The position numbers were made by a program, and so were the translations under genes. This document shows, piece by piece, positions 54,075 through 63,317 of a DNA stretch of 64,000 nt (positions within the stretch are counted from its first letter, which is position 1; each line of letters starts with the position of its first letter). Under the pieces are notes generated by a model that was not told where the DNA came from, searched no databases, and was given only the letters and a program-made list of their open reading frames with translations. This DNA comes from Leptospira meyeri (GTDB lineage Bacteria > Spirochaetota > Leptospiria > Leptospirales > Leptospiraceae), in contig NZ_SORO01000001.1 in NCBI RefSeq assembly GCF_004368965.1, positions 1,272,001-1,336,000 of the forward strand. The letters run 5' to 3'.

Positions 54075-55955
54075 CAAAATTGTTTCGTAAAGTTCATCAA
54101 CGGATATTGGTTTAGAACGAACCAATATCCCTTCTGCATCCAACTCCTCCGAATCAAGTCCATCCATATTTCCCGTATACAAAATCGCAGAAAGACTCGG
54201 GTTTACCTTTTTAATTTTTCGAATGAGACTTAAGCCGTTCAATTCTCGCATTCTATAATCTGATAAAATAAAATCGGGTGTTTTATCCCTTAGTCCATCC
54301 AAAGCCATAGACGAACTGCGAAAAACTTTTGGTACAACTTGTTTCTGTGAAAGTACAAAACAAATTGCTTCGCTTGCTGCCTCATCATCTTCTACGATCC
54401 AAATTTCTTTTTTAGAAATCTCTGACCAAACATCTTTTGGATTGTTTCCATGGACATGAGGAGGAGTCCCCAAAACAATTTGTCCTTCTTCCAAAGGAAG
54501 GAAAATATTGATGAGGACAGTCATTGGTTCTGGTTTTTCGATATAAAACTCACCACCCCAGTTCTTCACATAACGGTTGATTAGGTGCATTCCTGCCCAT
54601 TGGAATTCTTCATCACCGAAATTCACAAAATCAAGTGTATTAAGCCCTGAAAGACTTGGTAAAGATAGGCCTGTAAATTCCATAGAAACCAATAGTTTAA
54701 ATTCATCCGCTGAGGAAGTTTGGATCCGAACAAGCCCTCTTTTTCGATCATCCCAAACAAGAAGTCCTCCCGAAGTTAATTCACAGAGAATTTTGGAAAA
54801 CCGCACGGCATCTAACTTGGTATATAATGGAGATTTGTAAAAATCGAATTGGGCTTCCACATTTTTTGGTAAACCCGCATTTACAAGAGGGATTGAGGAT
54901 TCCACTACGGAAGAAATTTCAATTTTTGTAGCGGAGTTTTCATCTTTTACTTTAGAGTATTTAATAATTCGATGGATCATTGAACGTGCATTATCTGCAC
55001 CCATTCTAATTTTTTCCAAATATTCCAAAATTCGATTTTGATCAAATTTTCCGGATTGGATTTGTTCTTCCCCTAACTGAGAAAAAACATGAATGGGTTG
55101 GAGGTAATTATTTAAGTCATGGGCAATGTTCGTAGCCAAACTTCCAATGGTTTCCATTTTTTGGGAATGTAACTGATAAGACTCAAGCTGTTTTTTTTCT
55201 GTAACATCATCCAGAAATACATAATAAAAATCAGGTTTCCCTTGTGAGTTACGAAAGGCACTAATTCGTCGATAAACACTGATTCGGCGTCCATCTTTTC
55301 TAGTTAACCTCGACTCTTCGGCTCCCTCTTTAAAAAAACCAAAGTATTCCATCTCTTCTTCAGAAATAGGTTCGCCTTTTATTCGTTTGATATTCAAATC
55401 TGTTAAATTCTGAAAACTATAACCGGTGATCTCTGTAAACCTCGGATTGATGCGGAAGTATCCACCTTCCCAATCTTGTAAGGCCATTCCGACCGATGCA
55501 TTTTCAAAGAGGCCGAGAAAAAACTGAATTTGTTCAACAATATTGATTTCATTTGTTTTTTCATTCGTAACATCACGAACAAAAACAATTTGTAAATCAG
55601 AATCCATGTTTGGAATGTTTACTTTTCTTTTTTCAAATTGAAACCATCGAACAAGAACTTCATTCGGCATCAAGAATCGGTAGTCGCCCGTGATGGTGTC
55701 CCGATCAAAATGTTTGTTGGGAGATAAAAACTGATCTTTGAAGTTTATTTTGTCTTCTTCGGCAACCCATAACAATAAATCGGACTCCAAACACTCCTCA
55801 CCCGACTTATCGCAGCCCAAATTGTTTTTAAAAAAATCGTTTGAAAATAAAATCTGACCGGTTTTTGGATCTGTTAAATAAACCCCACCGGAAAATAGGT
55901 TGGGCAAGACCTTAAAGAATTCTATCATTCCGCTTGCTTCTAGATTCGATTGCAT
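54054..55955 (-). CDS. hybrid sensor kinase/response regulator with degenerate ATPase domain
   Basis: A 633-residue cytoplasmic protein: two or three PAS domains (residues 1-260), a HisKA-type helix with NIAHDLNNYLQPI, an ATPase-like domain, and a C-terminal receiver. The receiver is intact: acidic pair in VEDDEA, phospho-Asp in FILSDYRM, Thr in LYTGN, Lys in RSKPIS. In the ATPase domain the N-box Asn is missing (ILCELTSGG) and the usual GxGLG is replaced by EFQWAGMHL, so ATP binding is doubtful. I chose the ATG at 55955 (AAGG upstream); the longer frame overlaps tatA. Confidence 0.82.
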   Translation of the reverse strand: MQSNLEASGMIEFFKVLPNLFSGGVYLTDPKTGQILFSNDFFKNNLGCDKSGEECLESDLLLWVAEEDKINFKDQFLSPNKHFDRDTITGDYRFLMPNEVLVRWFQFEKRKVNIPNMDSDLQIVFVRDVTNEKTNEINIVEQIQFFLGLFENASVGMALQDWEGGYFRINPRFTEITGYSFQNLTDLNIKRIKGEPISEEEMEYFGFFKEGAEESRLTRKDGRRISVYRRISAFRNSQGKPDFYYVFLDDVTEKKQLESYQLHSQKMETIGSLATNIAHDLNNYLQPIHVFSQLGEEQIQSGKFDQNRILEYLEKIRMGADNARSMIHRIIKYSKVKDENSATKIEISSVVESSIPLVNAGLPKNVEAQFDFYKSPLYTKLDAVRFSKILCELTSGGLLVWDDRKRGLVRIQTSSADEFKLLVSMEFTGLSLPSLSGLNTLDFVNFGDEEFQWAGMHLINRYVKNWGGEFYIEKPEPMTVLINIFLPLEEGQIVLGTPPHVHGNNPKDVWSEISKKEIWIVEDDEAASEAICFVLSQKQVVPKVFRSSSMALDGLRDKTPDFILSDYRMRELNGLSLIRKIKKVNPSLSAILYTGNMDGLDSEELDAEGILVRSKPISVDELYETILLSFGFL

Positions 55956-55978
55956 AACTCTTGCCTTAAGAGGGAAAT

Positions 55979-56248
55979 ATGCCATCCAATCCGTTTTCTT
56001 TTCAAGCACCTATTGCTTTTTTTAATTTAGGACCATGGGAGATTGCACTCATTGTGTTCTTAGCGTTACTTTTTTTTGGCGGAAAACGACTCCCAAGCCT
56101 TGCCAAAGATTTGGGTTCTGGAATCAAAGAATTTCGGAAGTCCTTAACCGGCCAGGAAGACGAGCCATCTCAAACTAGTTTTCCACAAGAAGAACCAAAG
56201 TCCGCATCCACGGGTGCCTCCAAATCCGGAAAAAAGAAAAAAGCATAA
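55979..56248 (+). CDS. tatA: twin-arginine translocase subunit TatA
   Basis: An 89-residue protein with one short membrane helix (GPWEIALIVFLALLFF), the FGGKRLPSLAKDLG hinge and an amphipathic helix (GIKEFRKSL), then a Lys/Ser-rich tail. It forms the pore-like assembly of the Tat system for folded proteins. tatC follows 9 bp downstream. No tatB is present, as in minimal TatAC systems. Confidence 0.92.
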   Translation: MPSNPFSFQAPIAFFNLGPWEIALIVFLALLFFGGKRLPSLAKDLGSGIKEFRKSLTGQEDEPSQTSFPQEEPKSASTGASKSGKKKKA

Positions 56249-56257
56249 GAAGAAACC

Positions 56258-57040
56258 TTGGCCGGGAAAAAAAGAACCGCACCACTGCCACTGCCGGAGG
56301 ATTCCGAAACCAGGGAGAAATACATGTCCCTGGGGGATCATTTAGAAGAACTCCGGCAAAGACTCATTTATTCCATTTTAGTGGTCTCTGCCTTTATGGT
56401 AGGAACATTGTATTTTGGAAGCGAGATCCATACTTTTCTCATCCAACCCTATAAATCAGTCCTGGGACCCGATGCCCATTTTTTTCAGATCCAGCTCATG
56501 GCTCCATTTCTGATTTATCTCAAAACCTCGTTTATCTTATCGGTTCTTGTTTCTTTGCCATTTCTCTTATACATCCTTTGGGGATTCATCGCTCCTGCTG
56601 TGGACCCAAGAACAGAAAAATGGGGAAAATTTATCATTCTTTTTTCCACCTTACTCTTTTGGTCGGGGCTTGCTCTTTGTTGGTTTACCGTCTTCGAAAA
56701 TTTCCTTCGGGTTTTCCTTGTGGTACTTAGGCCGGATGGAGTGGATCCGTATTTACCGATTGACGAATACTACGATTTGTTTTTTAATTTGCACCTAGTG
56801 TTTGGTGCTTCTTTTCAATTACCAATTGTTCTCATCTTACTTGGTAGGATTGGTATCCTTTCTTCTCGTTTTCTGATTTCCAGATGGAGAGAGGCAGTGC
56901 TTGTCATCGCAGTTGTTTCAGCTGTTTTATCTCCGGGCCCTGATGTTTTTTCGATGTTGATGTTACTGGTTCCTCTTAGTTTTCTATTCTTTCTTTCTGC
57001 CATCATTATGAAAGTATTGGAAACAACAGACCGCAAATGA
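56258..57040 (+). CDS. tatC: twin-arginine translocase subunit TatC
   Basis: A 260-residue protein with six membrane helices and the TatC signature [16 protein letters not shown], the site that recognises the twin-arginine signal. Helices follow at regular spacing, with [14 protein letters not shown] in the fifth. The start is uncertain: TTG at 56258 gives a polar N-tail, while ATG at 56324 has AGGGAG six nt upstream. It works with TatA upstream, and its stop overlaps the next start by 4 bp. Confidence 0.92.
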   Translation: MAGKKRTAPLPLPEDSETREKYMSLGDHLEELRQRLIYSILVVSAFMVGTLYFGSEIHTFLIQPYKSVLGPDAHFFQIQLMAPFLIYLKTSFILSVLVSLPFLLYILWGFIAPAVDPRTEKWGKFIILFSTLLFWSGLALCWFTVFENFLRVFLVVLRPDGVDPYLPIDEYYDLFFNLHLVFGASFQLPIVLILLGRIGILSSRFLISRWREAVLVIAVVSAVLSPGPDVFSMLMLLVPLSFLFFLSAIIMKVLETTDRK

Positions 57041-58131
57041 GTTATCGAGTCAAACTTCCTGTACTGTTAGGTATTATTTCTTTTCTTTTCTTTTTTATCC
57101 ATTTTTTATTTGCAGAATTTACATTTACCCATTGGCAAAATCCCAAAGGAGAAAATGCACTTAACTTCAATTTGGTTGGGATTTATTCTTCTTTTGTATT
57201 TTCTCTCCTCATTGGTTTTTTAACCTATTATTTTCTCGGATTTTTATATCAGTATATTTTACATTTAATAGCGCATATCCAAGACAACGAACTACCAAAA
57301 GACATTCGAAATCTAAACAAAGAAACTGAAGAATACAAAATTTATAAGTCGGTTCGGTTCACGCTCCTCCAAGGAGATGAAAGTTTAGGTGAAGAACAAT
57401 TTGAAAACAAATTTGATTGGAAAACAAACCAAGCCGTTTCCGTAAATAAACAAATCCCTGACATTTTGATCCCAAAAATTCCCGGATTCGATGTCTCCGT
57501 ATTTCCTTCTGTCATGCGTTATGCGGGAGCAGATTACATTCGGATTGTCAGAGCAAAGGATGGAATTTTTGGAATCCTTGCGGGACATATGGAACCAGGG
57601 ATTTTAGAATCTTCTGAAAAGGTATTTATACATGGAATCATCTCTTCTTTTGGTGAGGGTCTTTTTACTACCGAAGAAATTTTAGAGAAACTAAAATCTG
57701 CCCTTCACCAATTTACATTTTTAAAATTAAAAATCTCTGCTTTTGGAATCCAAAATAGAGAAGACAAAATGTCTTTTTTACACTATATGGACATGCCTAT
57801 CTTTCAATTTTCTGATCATGGAATCCAAGTGATTGAAGGGAGTGGAGATGACCATTGGTATCCGAACCACAAACATCCACTCTCGATGGCCGATGGAATT
57901 GAAATTGGAGATTATTTGGTTTGGGCAAGTGACAGAACTCTCACTCAGTTTGGACTTACATCTTTTGAAATTATGGAAGAGTTCGTAGATTATCTTTTAG
58001 ACTTAAAACCAAGCTCGTCTAGACAGATGTTACTTGCGATTGCCAAAAAGATGGGTGCATTAGGTGCAGAAAGAAATCTTACAAACCCAATGGAAAAACT
58101 TTCAATTTTAGTCGTTAGGCGAAACAAGTAA
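57037..58131 (+). CDS. membrane-anchored SpoIIE/PP2C-like protein, degenerate
   Basis: A 364-residue protein with two N-terminal membrane helices and a cytoplasmic domain resembling SpoIIE-type serine phosphatases ([38 protein letters not shown]). The metal-binding Asp residues normally found in GGDFYD and DVxGHG are mostly missing ([15 protein letters not shown]), so it may bind but not dephosphorylate. The late Asp in VWASDRTL is kept. It is translationally coupled to tatC, which is unusual. The assignment is by pattern and moderately sure. Confidence 0.6.
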   Translation: MSYRVKLPVLLGIISFLFFFIHFLFAEFTFTHWQNPKGENALNFNLVGIYSSFVFSLLIGFLTYYFLGFLYQYILHLIAHIQDNELPKDIRNLNKETEEYKIYKSVRFTLLQGDESLGEEQFENKFDWKTNQAVSVNKQIPDILIPKIPGFDVSVFPSVMRYAGADYIRIVRAKDGIFGILAGHMEPGILESSEKVFIHGIISSFGEGLFTTEEILEKLKSALHQFTFLKLKISAFGIQNREDKMSFLHYMDMPIFQFSDHGIQVIEGSGDDHWYPNHKHPLSMADGIEIGDYLVWASDRTLTQFGLTSFEIMEEFVDYLLDLKPSSSRQMLLAIAKKMGALGAERNLTNPMEKLSILVVRRNK

Positions 58132-58959
58132 ACGAATCGTATGGCGAAGTAAGTCTAACTTTCCCCAGTCGCCATGACCGGGAACCACTACTTCTGCATC
58201 TGGATACCGTGACAAAACCCTCTTCACAGAATTTGGCCATTCATTCAAATCCGCTTCCTTTACATTCCCAAGATCTTTTGCATCCAGTGCCTTGACGAGG
58301 CATCCTCCAAAGAGGATATGGCTTTCAGGAAGCCATACCACAATATTGTCTGACGAATGTCCATGGCCTGGAAAAAAAACCTCTACCGACTGATTTCCAG
58401 CGGAGAGTCTTGTTTGGATATCAAGAATAGGATTTGTTTTTCCAAACCCTCTTTCTTTTGCTAATTTTGCCGTTAAGGAAGTGCTATAAACAGGAATCTT
58501 CCTATTTTGGAAAAGAGAAACTCCCGCCATACGGTCGTCATGTGCATGAGTCACAATTAAAAACAAAATATCTTTTTGGAACTTAGTCTGAATCTCAGAA
58601 AATAATGCTTCTGTTTGTGACTCGGTCCACGGTGTATCAACTACGACAGCACCTTTGTTTGTGAGAACCACTAGGCCATTGGCAGAATACAATTGCCCAC
58701 CAAATTCTCCAAAACTGCGATGGATCCAAACCGTTTCTTTAATTTTGACCCATTCGAGATGGTTTGTTTTTTGCACTTCCATCTCGTTTGAACCAGAAGC
58801 GCTGGCATGGGTGGTAGGTGCGAGATCCGAGTCTTTTTGCAAATGACAATGGGAAAAAGAAAACACCATGCAAACAGTCAAAAGCAAAACAAAAAGTCGA
58901 ATCTGAGTGAAGAGAAGTGGGAAAGTTTGTCGGTATCTTTTCGGATGAGAATCCATCAT
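58108..58959 (-). CDS. subclass B1 metallo-beta-lactamase-like lipoprotein
   Basis: A 283-residue protein with a leader ending in FSFSHC (Cys38), so probably membrane-anchored like NDM-1. All B1 zinc ligands are present: His138, His140 and Asp142 in THAHDDRMAG, His201 in GHGHSSDNIVVWLP, Cys220 in LFGGCLVK and His262 in VPGHGDWG. The Cys ligand and the GHSSDNIVVWLP context separate B1 enzymes from general MBL-fold hydrolases. AGAGG lies 5 nt before the ATG at 58959. It has its own gene unit with no mobile DNA nearby, so it is likely intrinsic. Activity on beta-lactams is not shown. Confidence 0.85.
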   Translation of the reverse strand: MMDSHPKRYRQTFPLLFTQIRLFVLLLTVCMVFSFSHCHLQKDSDLAPTTHASASGSNEMEVQKTNHLEWVKIKETVWIHRSFGEFGGQLYSANGLVVLTNKGAVVVDTPWTESQTEALFSEIQTKFQKDILFLIVTHAHDDRMAGVSLFQNRKIPVYSTSLTAKLAKERGFGKTNPILDIQTRLSAGNQSVEVFFPGHGHSSDNIVVWLPESHILFGGCLVKALDAKDLGNVKEADLNEWPNSVKRVLSRYPDAEVVVPGHGDWGKLDLLRHTIRLLVSPND

Positions 58960-58968
58960 TGGCACCTC

Positions 58969-59002
58969 TATAAAAACAAAAACCTATCAAAACGATAGGT
59001 TT
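58969..59002 (-). terminator. intrinsic terminator of the tig-clpP-clpX operon
   Basis: The arms AAACCTATC (58980-58988) and GATAGGTTT (58994-59002) form a 9-bp stem with a 5-nt loop. On the minus strand it is followed by a T-rich run (TTGTTTTTATA). It lies about 50 bp after the clpX stop. Confidence 0.8.
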
Positions 59003-59054
59003 AATATTGTTTCTCTGGATTCAAAATTCAAATCCAAAGATTGTCATTTGAACT

Positions 59055-60335
59055 TTAAGCAATCTTTTCGATATCGCCTTTAAGAATGGTGATTGGTGCA
59101 TCTTTTTTCAGAACCGTTTCATCTGTCACAACTACTTCCAAAACATCTTTACGCGAAGGGATTTGGAACATGAGTTCCATCATAATCTCTTCTACGATGG
59201 CACGGAGTCCACGAGCCCCACTTTCACGTTTGATGGCGGTTTGGGCAATTGCTTCGATAGCTGCTTCTGTGAACTTGAGTTTTACATTCTCAATATCAAA
59301 CATCTTTTGGTATTGTTTGAGAAGTGAATTTTTTGGTTCTGTAAAAATGGATTTTAAACTATCGATAGTTAGTTCATCGAGAGTGGCAATGATCGGAAGT
59401 CGTCCTATGAATTCTGGGATGAGTCCAAATTTCATTAAGTCATCAGGGATCACGTGATGGACTACCGATTCCCCTTCTTCGATTTTGCGACCTTTATCAT
59501 TAACTATTTCATTCGAATGAAAACCGATTGATTTTACACCAACTCGTTGTTTGATGATGTCACTAAGACCCACAAACGCTCCCCCACAAATAAAGAGGAT
59601 GTTTTTGGTTTCTACAGGAATGTATTCTTGGTGTGGGTGTTTACGTCCGCCTTGTGGTGGCACATTGGCAACAGTACCTTCAATGATTTTAAGAAGAGCT
59701 TGTTGTACTCCTTCCCCACTCACATCACGAGTGATGGAGGCAGAATCCGATTTACGGGAAATTTTATCAATTTCGTCGATATAAATGATCCCCATCTCGG
59801 CACGTTTGACATCATTGTCTGCATTCTGAATGAGTTTGAGGATGATGTTTTCCACATCTTCCCCCACATAACCGGCTTCCGTAAGGGCAGTAGCATCTAC
59901 GATTGCAAAAGGAACTTTGAGAATTCGAGCGAGTGTTTGCGCAAGAAGCGTTTTTCCAGAACCAGTAGGGCCAATGAGCATGATATTGGATTTTTCCAAT
60001 TCCACGTCACCCGCCTTACGTTCGTTATGGAAAATTCTTTTGTAGTGATTATAAACAGCAACCGACAAAGCTTTTTTTGCTTGTTCTTGTCCAATCACAT
60101 ACTGGTCTAAGATTTTTTTGATTTCGGTTGGTTTTGGGATGTCACCAACAATGGCAGTTTTTTCACCACCTTGCGGCTCTTCTGCGATGATTTCATTACA
60201 TAAAGAAATGCACTCATCACAGATATAAACACCAGGACCTGCAACAAGCCTTCTTACTTCGTCTTGGGCCTTTCCGCAGAAAGAACAATGTAATTTTTCT
60301 CTGGAATTACCCGTTTGGCTTGGACGTTTGGTCAT
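59055..60335 (-). CDS. clpX: ATP-dependent Clp protease ATP-binding subunit ClpX
   Basis: A 426-residue AAA+ unfoldase that feeds substrates to ClpP. The N-terminal zinc finger uses Cys17, Cys20, Cys39 and Cys42. Walker A is GPTGSGKT (residues 122-129) and Walker B IIYIDEID (183-190). The IGF loop (KSIGFH) that docks on ClpP is present. It is the last gene of the tig-clpP-clpX operon, 15 bp after clpP, with a clear terminator downstream. GAGGGG precedes the start. Confidence 0.98.
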   Translation of the reverse strand: MTKRPSQTGNSREKLHCSFCGKAQDEVRRLVAGPGVYICDECISLCNEIIAEEPQGGEKTAIVGDIPKPTEIKKILDQYVIGQEQAKKALSVAVYNHYKRIFHNERKAGDVELEKSNIMLIGPTGSGKTLLAQTLARILKVPFAIVDATALTEAGYVGEDVENIILKLIQNADNDVKRAEMGIIYIDEIDKISRKSDSASITRDVSGEGVQQALLKIIEGTVANVPPQGGRKHPHQEYIPVETKNILFICGGAFVGLSDIIKQRVGVKSIGFHSNEIVNDKGRKIEEGESVVHHVIPDDLMKFGLIPEFIGRLPIIATLDELTIDSLKSIFTEPKNSLLKQYQKMFDIENVKLKFTEAAIEAIAQTAIKRESGARGLRAIVEEIMMELMFQIPSRKDVLEVVVTDETVLKKDAPITILKGDIEKIA

Positions 60336-60350
60336 GATGTAGCCCCTCTT

Positions 60351-60953
60351 TTAAGCTTGTGGCATCTGTTTGCGTTCTTGGATGACGTTGTCGATGATGC
60401 CGTAATCTTTGGCTTCTTCGGCACTCATAAAGAAATTTCTTTCTGTGTCTTTTCGGACTTGGTCAGAAGATTTTCCAGTATGTCTTCCATAAAGATCGAT
60501 GAGTTTGTCCTTGATCTTGATGATTTCTTTGGCAGAGATTTCGATATCCGAAGCTTGTCCACCTGCTCCACCGTAAGGTTGGTGTAACATTATTCTAGAG
60601 TTAGGAAGTGCAGACCGTTTCCCTTTGGCACCACCTGCAAGAAGAAGGGCCGCCATTGACGATGCTTGTCCAATACAAAGTGTTCTTACCTCAGGTTTGA
60701 TGAGTTGCATGGTATCGTAAATGGCAAGGCCAGAACTCACATACCCACCAGGGCTATTAATATAAAGATAGATGTCACGGTCAGGATTTTCAGCCTCCAA
60801 AAACAAAAGCTGTGCCGAAATGACATTGGCATAGGTTTCGTCGATAGCAGATCCAAGAAAAATGATCCGGTCTTTCAAAAGCCGCGAAAAAATGTCGTAT
60901 TGGCGTTCGCCACGGCTTGTTTGTTCGATTACATAAGGCATGAGTGTAGACAT
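60351..60953 (-). CDS. clpP: ATP-dependent Clp protease proteolytic subunit ClpP
   Basis: A 200-residue serine protease that forms the 14-subunit barrel. Catalytic Ser99 is in [11 protein letters not shown] and His124 in [10 protein letters not shown], with the Asp in KDTERN near residue 180. The length is standard and no long propeptide is visible. It lies 3 bp after tig. Regulation is probably shared with tig and clpX, since no promoter-sized gap exists between them. Confidence 0.98.
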   Translation of the reverse strand: MSTLMPYVIEQTSRGERQYDIFSRLLKDRIIFLGSAIDETYANVISAQLLFLEAENPDRDIYLYINSPGGYVSSGLAIYDTMQLIKPEVRTLCIGQASSMAALLLAGGAKGKRSALPNSRIMLHQPYGGAGGQASDIEISAKEIIKIKDKLIDLYGRHTGKSSDQVRKDTERNFFMSAEEAKDYGIIDNVIQERKQMPQA

Positions 60954-60956
60954 AGT

Positions 60957-62303
60957 TTACTCTTCTTTCCCGCTGAGAATTTTCTCAGCTTCTTCCGTTG
61001 AAATAGTCTTAGGCGACTTCTTTTCTACCTCAGCGTATACAAACTCGTCGATTTTATCAAACAGGAATTTGTCACGGTAGTAGGTTTCCGCCTTTTGTTT
61101 TTGGACTTCTTTTTTAAGGGTTTCGGCAGTAATTCCTTGCTGAGTTGCCTCTTTTTCGTATCCGGCTTCCACTTCTTCGTCAGAAATCTGGATTTTGTGG
61201 TCTTCTGCGATTTTCTGCTTCAAAATATAGGTTTGGATGCGTTTTTCAGCTGCTTTGGAGAAAGATTCACGAACTTCTTTTTCTTCCTTGTTCAATCGTT
61301 TTGCATAGTCCGCTAATGAGGAAACAGGAAGGCCAAATTCACGCATAAAGTTTTGGAAAACGGTTTCTGTTTCTTCGTAAATTAAAGATTCAGGAATGAT
61401 GAATTTGGATTCTTTGATGATTTCGTTGTAAGCATCGTCGGTGGCACGTTTTGTGAGTGCATTACCAAAAATTTCCACTAATTGTTTTTTGGTTTTTTCT
61501 TTTAACTCTTGTAAGTTGGCAGATCCATCCACTTCTGATGCAAAGTCATCATTGATTTCTGGATAAGTCACTTTGTAAACAGCAGAAACGGTTACAGTGT
61601 AAACGATGGTTTTTCCAGCGGACTCAGGAGATTGTGGGTACGAGTCAGGGTAAGTAAAAGAAAACTCTTTTGTTTCGTTTAGTTTCATACCGAGAAGGTT
61701 GGATTCAAAACCAGGAGGGTTTTGAGGAGCACCCATTTGGAATTTTCCCACTTGGCCTTGTTCCGGATATTCTTTGTCAGTTTCTTTGAACTTATAATTG
61801 ATTTCTAAAAGATCTGTGGATTCTACAGGTTCGCCCTCTTCTTTCAAAGTGTTGCGAGCCATATTTTTTTGAATCCCTTCCAATTCTTTTTGGATGTCCG
61901 CATCTGAAATTTTAATTTCTTTCGGTTGGATCTTGATCTTCTTTAACTTTGGTAAGGTGACTTCTGGTTTGGTATCGTAAGTGGCTTTGGCTTTGGCACC
62001 AGTATTTTTATCAAATGTTTCCATTTGGAATTGTGGCAGACGAATTGGTTTGTGTTCCAATTTATCAAATAGATCTGCCATTGCTTGGTTTAACATAATG
62101 TTGGCTGCATCATCCATAACCGAATCACCAAGAACTTTTTCGACCATACCAAGAGGTGCTTTTCCGGGACGAAAACCGGGGATTTTAACTTTTTCGGATG
62201 CATTTTTGTAAGCCTTAGAGTAGGCAGTGCGGACTTCTTCAGCGCTAAATTGAATGCTTAAGTCACAGGTTGCGTTGTTATTTTTTTTTGCCGTAAATTC
62301 CAT
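60957..62303 (-). CDS. tig: trigger factor
   Basis: A 448-residue ribosome-bound chaperone. The ribosome-docking signature GFRPGKAP is at residues 43-50. The FKBP-type PPIase domain lies near 165-245 (LLEINYKF, GFESNLLGMKLNETKEFSF), and the C-terminal helical arms end in an acidic tail. It opens the classical tig-clpP-clpX operon. There is no strong ribosome-binding site before the ATG. The tRNA-Gly gene lies 62 bp upstream on the same strand and may share the promoter. Confidence 0.97.
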   Translation of the reverse strand: MEFTAKKNNNATCDLSIQFSAEEVRTAYSKAYKNASEKVKIPGFRPGKAPLGMVEKVLGDSVMDDAANIMLNQAMADLFDKLEHKPIRLPQFQMETFDKNTGAKAKATYDTKPEVTLPKLKKIKIQPKEIKISDADIQKELEGIQKNMARNTLKEEGEPVESTDLLEINYKFKETDKEYPEQGQVGKFQMGAPQNPPGFESNLLGMKLNETKEFSFTYPDSYPQSPESAGKTIVYTVTVSAVYKVTYPEINDDFASEVDGSANLQELKEKTKKQLVEIFGNALTKRATDDAYNEIIKESKFIIPESLIYEETETVFQNFMREFGLPVSSLADYAKRLNKEEKEVRESFSKAAEKRIQTYILKQKIAEDHKIQISDEEVEAGYEKEATQQGITAETLKKEVQKQKAETYYRDKFLFDKIDEFVYAEVEKKSPKTISTEEAEKILSGKEE

Positions 62304-62365
62304 CGTATTATATCCAGTGTAAATAAAGAGAGTGTAGTGGAAAGAAAAAGAAGCGTACCTTCATT

Positions 62366-62437
62366 AGCGGGAAACGGGACTTGAACCCGCGACCCTCTCC
62401 TTGGCAAGGAGATGCTCTACCGCTGAGCTATTCCCGC
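62366..62437 (-). tRNA. tRNA-Gly (GCC)
   Basis: A complete 72-nt cloverleaf on the minus strand: acceptor GCGGGAA/TTCCCGC, D arm GCTC/GAGC, anticodon stem TCTCC/GGAGA with loop TTGCCAA (anticodon GCC) and T arm GCGGG/CCCGT around TTCAAGT. The discriminator base is U and CCA is not encoded. It lies 62 bp upstream of tig. Confidence 0.97.
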
Positions 62438-62533
62438 AGAAGGTTTGTGAAACCATCATTTGGAATCAGGACAAATCGGCAAGGAAAAAAGTCGGAAATT
62501 GCGGAGGAAAATCGAAAGTAATAGGGAAATCGG

Positions 62534-62553
62534 AAAAAGGAGTGCGAACTCCT
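62534..62553 (-). terminator. intrinsic terminator downstream of tenA
   Basis: On the minus strand a 6-bp stem AGGAGT/ACTCCT with a TCGC loop is followed by a short T run (plus-strand A's at 62534-62538). It lies about 50 bp after the tenA stop and before the tRNA. The rest of 62438-62604 shows no feature. Confidence 0.6.
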
Positions 62554-62604
62554 CACGTCCAAATTCCTATCACTCGAAAAGTTAGGGAGCCAACTAACAG
62601 AAAC

Positions 62605-63300
62605 TTAACGGGAAGGCCAAGTTTGTTCCGTCCAAGCCTGTTCCCAAAACATCCATTCGTAATTACAACTTTGCTGAAAGGCCGCCACGGCCCTTTTTTT
62701 AGAATTTTCATCGGCAAGATCCGCATATTTTTGTAACCGCGAAAGAAGGTTTGTCATATATTCATTAAATCCTGGATCGGAATACATCAGTAACCAAGAG
62801 GCATAAGGATGGTCTTCCGGAATGGATCCTTTCACTTTTAACAAATGTTGTCCCAAATCAATATAAAGCCACGGACAAGGGGCGATAGCCGCAAATCCTT
62901 CCACAACAGAACCTTTAACAACGGAGGCAATCATATGGTTTTGGTAAGCTAAATTGTTGGGAGTTGGTTCTGTTTCGGCAATGGTTTTGGCATCATAACC
63001 TAGTGTTTTTCCATAACCCATATGGAGTTGGCTTTCCACAACAAGAGCCATCCTAGCTGCATCAACAAGCCAAAGTTTATCTTCAGGGTCAGTCACCCTT
63101 GTGGAGAGAATGGCACAAGCATCTGAAAAAGATTCTAAATACTTGGCATCTTGGATTTGGTAAAAACGAAAAACTTTTGGATCTAAGGATCCGTCGGCAA
63201 GAGCCAAAACAAAGGGATGGGAAAATGAAGCACCAAATGATTGTTTTGCGGATGACTTACAACGTTCTGCAAAACTCGGGATAGGAAAGGGACTAGTCAT
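62605..63300 (-). CDS. tenA: TenA family aminopyrimidine aminohydrolase (thiaminase II)
   Basis: A 231-residue helical protein that salvages the pyrimidine part of thiamin. The conserved Cys is in EGFAAIAPCPWLY and the catalytic-site Glu in the C-terminal YEWMFWEQAW. FSDACAILSTR and SWLLMYSDPGF match the family. GGAG six nt before the ATG at 63300 decides the start over the upstream in-frame TTG. It follows the GDSL esterase gene closely on the same strand. Confidence 0.92.
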   Translation of the reverse strand: MTSPFPIPSFAERCKSSAKQSFGASFSHPFVLALADGSLDPKVFRFYQIQDAKYLESFSDACAILSTRVTDPEDKLWLVDAARMALVVESQLHMGYGKTLGYDAKTIAETEPTPNNLAYQNHMIASVVKGSVVEGFAAIAPCPWLYIDLGQHLLKVKGSIPEDHPYASWLLMYSDPGFNEYMTNLLSRLQKYADLADENSKKRAVAAFQQSCNYEWMFWEQAWTEQTWPSR

Positions 63301-63317
63301 TTTTGGCTCCAATCAAA

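Noticed and set aside
56258..56323. Shorter tatC starting at ATG 56324
   Set aside because: Has the better ribosome-binding site, but TatC proteins often carry residues before [10 protein letters not shown]; kept as an alternative, not the main call.
59547..60110. 187-residue plus-strand frame inside clpX
   Set aside because: Antisense shadow of a fully conserved clpX; no independent signals.
62401..62736. 111-residue plus-strand frame
   Set aside because: It runs through the tRNA-Gly gene, a terminator hairpin and the antisense of tenA; no ribosome-binding site or family resemblance.
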